The translations under genes and the position numbers were made by a program. From the NCBI GenBank assembly GCA_963693005.1, contig OY843687.1, positions 1-34,380 of the forward strand: a DNA stretch of 34,380 nucleotides. The letters run 5' to 3'. Below the pieces are notes generated by a model, which saw nothing but the letters and a program-made list of their open reading frames with translations, did no database searches and was not told the DNA's origin. The DNA is from Bodonicaedibacter sp963693005. GTDB taxonomy: Bacteria; Pseudomonadota; Alphaproteobacteria; UBA6184. This document shows positions 29,761 to 34,380 of this stretch, one piece after another (within the stretch, counting starts at the first letter, position 1; each line of letters starts with the position of its first letter).

Positions 29761-32003
29761 GCGAGGCTGCTGTCCGACCCCTAAACCGGGTAACGATCTC
29801 AAAACCCGTCCGCGGCCACAGTTGTACGGCTCGACGACGGCGGGGCTTGTCCGACCGGGAAACCGGGGGAACGATCTCAAAACCCGTCCGCGACCACAGT
29901 TGTACGGCTCGACGACGGCGGGGCTTGTCCGACCGGGAAACCGGGGGAACGATCTCAAAACCCGTCCGCGACCACAGTTGTACGGCTCGACGACGGCGGG
30001 GCTTGTCCGACCGGGAAACCGGGGGAACGATCTCAAAACCCGTCCGCGGCCACAGTTGTACGGCTCGACGACGGCGAGGCTGCTGTCCGACCCCTAAACC
30101 GGGGTAACGATCTCAAAACCCGTCCGCGGCCACAGTTGTACGGCTGGACGACGGCGAGGCTGCTGTCCGACCCCGAAACCGGGGGAACGATCTCAAAACC
30201 CGTCCGCGACCACAGTTGTACGGCTCGACGACGGCGAGGCTTGTCCGACCGGGAAACCGGGGGAACGATCTCAAAACCCGTCCGCGACCACAGTTGTACG
30301 GCTCGACGACGGCGAGGCTTGTCCGACCGGGAAACCGGGGGGAACGGTCTCAAAACCCGTCCGCGGCCACAGTTGTACGGCTCGACGACGGCGAGGCTGC
30401 TGTCCGACCGGGAAACCGGGGGAACGATCTCAAAACCCGTCCGCGACCACAGTTGTACGGCTCGACGACGGCGGGGCTTGTCCGACCGGGAAACCGGGGG
30501 AACGATCTCAAAACCCGTCCGCGACCACAGTTGTACGGCTCGACGACGGCGGGGCTTGTCCGACCGGGAAACCGGGGGAACGATCTCAAAACCCGTCCGC
30601 GGCCACAGTTGTACGGCTCGACGACGGCGAGGCTGCTGTCCGACCCCTAAACCGGGGTAACGATCTCAAAACCCGTCCGCGGCCACAGTTGTACGGCTGG
30701 ACGACGGCGAGGCTGCTGTCCGACCCCGAAACCGGGGGAACGATCTCAAAACCCGTCCGCGACCACAGTTGTACGGCTCGACGACGGCGAGGCTTGTCCG
30801 ACCGGGAAACCGGGGGAACGATCTCAAAACCCGTCCGCGACCACAGTTGTACGGCTCGACGACGGCGAGGCTTGTCCGACCGGGAAACCGGGGGAACGAT
30901 CTCAAAACCCGTCCGCGACCACAGTTGTACGGCTCGACGACGGCGGGGCTTGTCCGACCGGGAAACCGGGGGAACGATCTCAAAACCCGTCCGCGGCCAC
31001 AGTTGTACGGCTCGACGACGGCGAGGCTGCTGTCCGACCCCTAAACCGGGGTAACGATCTCAAAACCCGTCCGCGGCCACAGTTGTACGGCTGGACGACG
31101 GCGAGGCTGCTGTCCGACCCCGAAACCGGGGGAACGATCTCAAAACCCGTCCGCGACCACAGTTGTACGGCTCGACGACGGCGAGGCTTGTCCGACCGGG
31201 AAACCGGGGGAACGATCTCAAAACCCGTCCGCGACCACAGTTGTACGGCTCGACGACGGCGAGGCTTGTCCGACCGGGAAACCGGGGGAACGATCTCAAA
31301 ACCCGTCCGCGGCCACAGTTGTACGGCTCGACGACGGCGAGGCTGTCCGACCCCGAAACCGGGGTAACGATCTCAAAACCCGTCCGCGACCACAGTTGTA
31401 CGGCTCGACGACGGCGAGGCTTGTCCGACCGGGAAACCGGGGGAACGATCTCAAAACCCGTCCGCGGCCACAGTTGTACGGCTCGACGACGGCGAGGCTG
31501 CTGTCCGACCCCGAAACCGGGGTAACGATCTCAAAACCCGTCCGCGGCCACAGTTGTACGGCTCGACGACGGCGAGGCTGCTGTCCGACCCCTAAACCGG
31601 GGTAACGATCTCAAAACCCGTCCGCGGCCACAGTTGTACGGCTCGACGACGGCGAGGCTGCTGCCCGACCCCTAAACTGGGGTAACGATCTCAAAACCCG
31701 TCCGCGGCCACAGTTGTACGGCTCGACGACGGCGAGGCTGCTGTCCGACCCCTAAACCGGGGTAACGATCTCAAAACCCGTCCGCGGCCACAGTTGTACG
31801 GCTCGACGACGGCGAGGCTGCTGTCCGACCCCTAAACCGGGGGAACGATCTCAAAACCCGTCCGCGGCCACAGTTGTACGGCTCGACGACGGCGAGGCTG
31901 CTGCCCGACCCCTAAACCGGGGTAACGATCTCAAAACCCGTCCGCGGCCACAGTTGTACGGCTCGACGACGGCGAGGCTGCTGTCCGACCCCTAAACCGG
32001 GGG
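29761..32003 (-). repeat. Inverted satellite block, 2.24 kb
   Basis: Units read on the minus strand: TTGTACGGCTCGACGACGG and CCTAAACCGGGGTAACGATC on the plus strand. The 78-bp variants continue to about 31447, then canonical 80-bp units follow to the right junction. There GGGGAAC (reverse) meets AACTGTGG (forward), sharing AAC at 32004-32006. Diagnostic CGTCCAGCC units (seen as GGCTGGACG) are at about 30145, 30697 and 31093; the last spacing is about 394 bp (five units). Confidence 0.92.
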
Positions 32004-32253
32004 AACTGTGGCCGCGGACGGGTTTTGAGATCGTTACCCCGGTTTAGGGGTCGGACAGCAGCCTCGCCGTCGTCGAGCCGTACAACTGTGGCCGCGGACG
32101 GGTTTTGAGATCGTTACCCGGTTTAGGGGTCGGACAGCCTCGCCGTCGTCGAGCCGTACAACTGTGGCCGCGGACGGGTTTTGAGATCGTTACCCCGGTT
32201 TAGGGGTCGGACAGCAGCCTCGCCGTCGTCGAGCCGTACAACTGTGGCCGCGG
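32004..32253 (+). repeat. Satellite array S8, final forward units before A6
   Basis: About three units in normal orientation, including the 76-bp form at about 32115-32160, matching the last units before A1, A3 and A5. Orientation is therefore restored before the A6 TSD (32242-32253). Confidence 0.93.
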
Positions 32254-33316
32254 CTCATGGCTTTAAAGCGTGGTCCCTTGGCTAAGAGCCTGTGCCCGAT
32301 CGAAACGGAATGCTGGAACCTGCTCCTCGACATTTCCCGGATTTGGTCCGTGCGGCGCATCATGTTGAAGTTTGTGTTCGGCCACTCCGAAGTCCCGATC
32401 AACGACGAAGCGGACGCTCTGGCCACCGAAGCGAAGCACCTCCCTGGGCAGGACGATGTGCCGATCCAACTCCGCGACAGCAAGGCACTGGCGAAGCAGT
32501 ACGTTAAGTGGACACAGGAGCTCACCCGCGACACTCCCCGTGGCCGCCTCATCCGCCGCCCGGTGAAGCCGGCTCGCCGCTGCGACATGGACCGGGTGAA
32601 GCACCAGTACGCAGTCATGGCCCAGACACGCACCAACGAGTTCCACTGGGGCGGCCGCTTCTCGCACCGCATAGGGGCGAACCCCTCAACGGCATGCAGA
32701 CTATGCACCGGTCCGGACCACGCGCGCCTGGCCCAACTGGCGAAGCTCGAAGTAGAGGAGGCCACTGTCCGACTGGAAGCCGAAAGGGAGGGCGTCATCA
32801 ACAACCTGACACTGCTGAAGAAGGCCTGGAACACGCACCGCGTCGCGAGCGGACTACGACCGAATGCACCCGGCGCTGCGTTCCCCGGAAACCCGGAGGC
32901 TTGGATGTTGAAAGCGATGAAGTGCCCGTACTGCAACATCTACACGCAGACCAAGGCCAGGGGAGGTGGACTGACGATCCACATGGAGCGGTGCAAGATG
33001 CGCCCCCCTGACGCCGTGGTCGAAAGGGCCGCCCGGTACTCCATCGTCAACTTCAAGGCCGTCGACGCTCCCGGCATGACAATCGAGTCGAGTCACCACT
33101 GGTGGCACGACTGCCCCGGTGCCAGAGATGTGTGCGCCGCATCAGACCATCCCCTTCGGTCGCCCATTCCTCCGACGTTCGACTTCTACGGTGAAGCGTA
33201 CTGGCAGCAAGTGCGTGCTCTTTTTGATTCGCTCGCTCGCCCGGCCTCGCAGCTGGGAGGAGCTACGTCTCATGGCCCTCCGGGGTCGTGAAGTCAACGG
33301 GCTTGCCAAAAAAAAA
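32254..33316 (+). mobile_element. Type A fragment, copy A6
   Basis: TSDs 32242-32253 and 33317-33328, poly(A) 33308-33316. Undamaged, despite lying next to the inverted satellite block. Confidence 0.9.
32257..33291 (+). CDS. RNase H C-terminal half plus zinc-finger protein, A6, 344 codons
   Basis: The third intact copy of the A frame; its translation is identical to A3 and A5. The Met start follows the TSD by 3 bp and the stop is TGA 33289-33291. No upstream promoter or splice signal is visible, only satellite, so any transcript would have to start in or read through the array. Confidence 0.72.
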   Translation: MALKRGPLAKSLCPIETECWNLLLDISRIWSVRRIMLKFVFGHSEVPINDEADALATEAKHLPGQDDVPIQLRDSKALAKQYVKWTQELTRDTPRGRLIRRPVKPARRCDMDRVKHQYAVMAQTRTNEFHWGGRFSHRIGANPSTACRLCTGPDHARLAQLAKLEVEEATVRLEAEREGVINNLTLLKKAWNTHRVASGLRPNAPGAAFPGNPEAWMLKAMKCPYCNIYTQTKARGGGLTIHMERCKMRPPDAVVERAARYSIVNFKAVDAPGMTIESSHHWWHDCPGARDVCAASDHPLRSPIPPTFDFYGEAYWQQVRALFDSLARPASQLGGATSHGPPGS

Positions 33317-33328
33317 CTGTGGCCGCGG

Positions 33329-34380
33329 CACATCAAACGCCGCGACACGGAGACGGAATGGAAGCCCGCCCGGAACAGCCTGACAATCTGCCGTTCGACA
33401 ATGGCGTGCTACGACCGGAAGACGATGTCACGTCCGACGATAGCGGTTCCGACACCGAGCCCCGACGCAGGTGTGACGACGACGAGCGTGTCTTCTATGT
33501 CAACAAAGCGGCCGGCTCCGGCTACGTCGTTTACTCGAAGCGCCCACACGCCCCGTCGACCGAGCACCGCCTCACTGGAACCGAAGCGGCAGGCCGCCAC
33601 GCTTGCTCGTACACGGCCGAAGCAGTGGCAATGCGCGCCTGTCTACGCGCCGTCCTTCAGGAGCTGCAAAGCTTCCCCGGCAAGACGCGCAAGGCCATCG
33701 TCATCGCAACGGACTCGCAGTCGCTGCTCATGGCTTTGAAGCGCGGTCCCTTGGCGAAGAGCCTGTGCCCGATCGAAACGGAATGCTGGAACCTGCTCCT
33801 CGACATCTCCCAGATTGGTCCGTGCGGCGCATCATGTTGAAGTTTGTGTTCGGCCACTCCGAAGTCCCGATCAACGACGAAGCGGACGCTCTGGCCACCG
33901 AGGCCAAGCACCTCCCCGGGCAGGATGATGTGCCGATCCAACTCCGCGACAGCAAGGCACTGGCGAAGCAGTACGTCAAGTGGACACAGGAGCTCACTCG
34001 CGACACTCCCCGCGGACGCCTCATCCGCCGTCCGGTGAAGCCGGCTCGCCGCTGCGACATGGACCGGGTGAAGCACCAGTACGCAGTCATGGCCCAGACA
34101 CGCACCAACGAGTTCCACTGGGGCGGCCGCTTCTCGCACCGCATCGGGGCGAACCCCTCGACGGCATGCAGACTGTGCACCGGTCTGGACCACGCGCGCC
34201 TGGCTCAACTGGCGAAGCTTGAAGTGGAGGAGGCCACTGTCCGACTGGAAGCCGAACGGGAGGGCGTCATCAACAACCTGACACTGCTGAAGAAGGCGTG
34301 GAACACCCAACGCGTCGCGAGCGGACTACGACCAAATGCACCCGGCGCTGCGTTCCCCGGAGACCCGGAGGTTTGGATGT
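33329..34380 (+). mobile_element. Type B fragment, copy B8, cut by the window end
   Basis: The left TSD is 33317-33328. The sequence stops at about the codon for EVWM, before the zinc finger; tail and right TSD lie outside. The visible part agrees with B4-B7. Confidence 0.86.
33329..34380 (+). pseudogene. RNase H / zinc-finger polyprotein tail, B8, partial
   Basis: It shows the RNase H first half to the stop at 33838-33840, the common T deletion at about 33814, then GHSEVPINDEAD and the CRLC region in the second frame to the window edge. No private frame damage is seen in the visible part. Confidence 0.78.

Noticed and set aside
28558..30036. Very long minus-strand open frame (about 490 codons) through the satellite, and other long frames at 28322-31605
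   Set aside because: They consist only of translated satellite units. Unit lengths (80, 78, 76 bp) are not multiples of three, so the frame rotates, and the frame crosses the inversion junction. Low stop density in GC-rich repeats explains it.
1..34380. LTR retrotransposon, DIRS or DNA transposon
   Set aside because: No LTRs, terminal inverted repeats, integrase or transposase. Poly(A) tails, variable 5' truncation and 12-bp TSDs indicate target-primed non-LTR elements.

Overview
The window has no ordinary chromosomal genes. It is a repeat-only, GC-rich eukaryotic region built from two ingredients: (1) an ~80-bp tandem satellite and (2) 5'-truncated 3' ends of a poly(A)-tailed non-LTR retrotransposon coding for an RNase H domain followed by Cys/His zinc-finger-like motifs. 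The domain order (RNase H then zinc finger at the extreme C-terminus), the poly(A) tail and the 12-bp target-site duplications (TSDs) fit the ingi/L1Tc clade. That makes a trypanosomatid the best guess for the host. This is an inference from family features; the species is not identifiable from the sequence alone.

Layout. Two retrotransposon subtypes recur. Type A (~1.06 kb) begins in the middle of the RNase H domain. Type B (~1.46 kb) begins just upstream of that domain and carries a one-base deletion that breaks it. They lie head to tail in the order satellite - 12-bp TSD - A - poly(A) - TSD - B - poly(A) - TSD - satellite. The TSD (CTGTGGCCGCGG) is itself part of every canonical satellite unit. 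The A-B pair plus about 25 satellite units forms a higher-order repeat of about 4.52 kb. The window contains eight B copies (B1 1-1391, B2 4450-5909, B3 8510-9994, B4 13061-14519, B5 16788-18246, B6 21127-22585, B7 25647-27105, B8 33329-end). It contains six recognisable A copies (A1 3376-4437, A2 7806-8396, A3 11986-13048, A4 20234-21112, A5 24572-25634, A6 32254-33316) and a 39-bp A remnant at 16405-16443. Satellite arrays fill 1392-3375, 5910-7805, 8397-8509, 9995-11985, 14520-16787, 18247-20233, 20825-20971, 22586-24571 and 27106-32253.

History read from the sequence. A and B came from two diverged but formerly coding source elements that inserted at the same satellite position. The composite was then amplified as one block: each array carries the same marker unit 1051-1054 bp after the end of B. 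Several blocks later decayed through satellite/retroelement mosaics (A2, A4, array 14520-16787). The last array (27106-32253) is different. It is about 2.5 times longer, contains a 78-bp satellite variant family not seen elsewhere in the window, and holds a 2.24-kb inverted block (29761-32003), giving a large imperfect palindrome.

Coding capacity. A3, A5 and A6 keep an identical 344-codon open frame that starts 3 bp after the TSD. All B copies are frameshifted. None encodes endonuclease or reverse transcriptase, so every copy is non-autonomous. I saw no tRNA, rRNA, CRISPR array or host gene.
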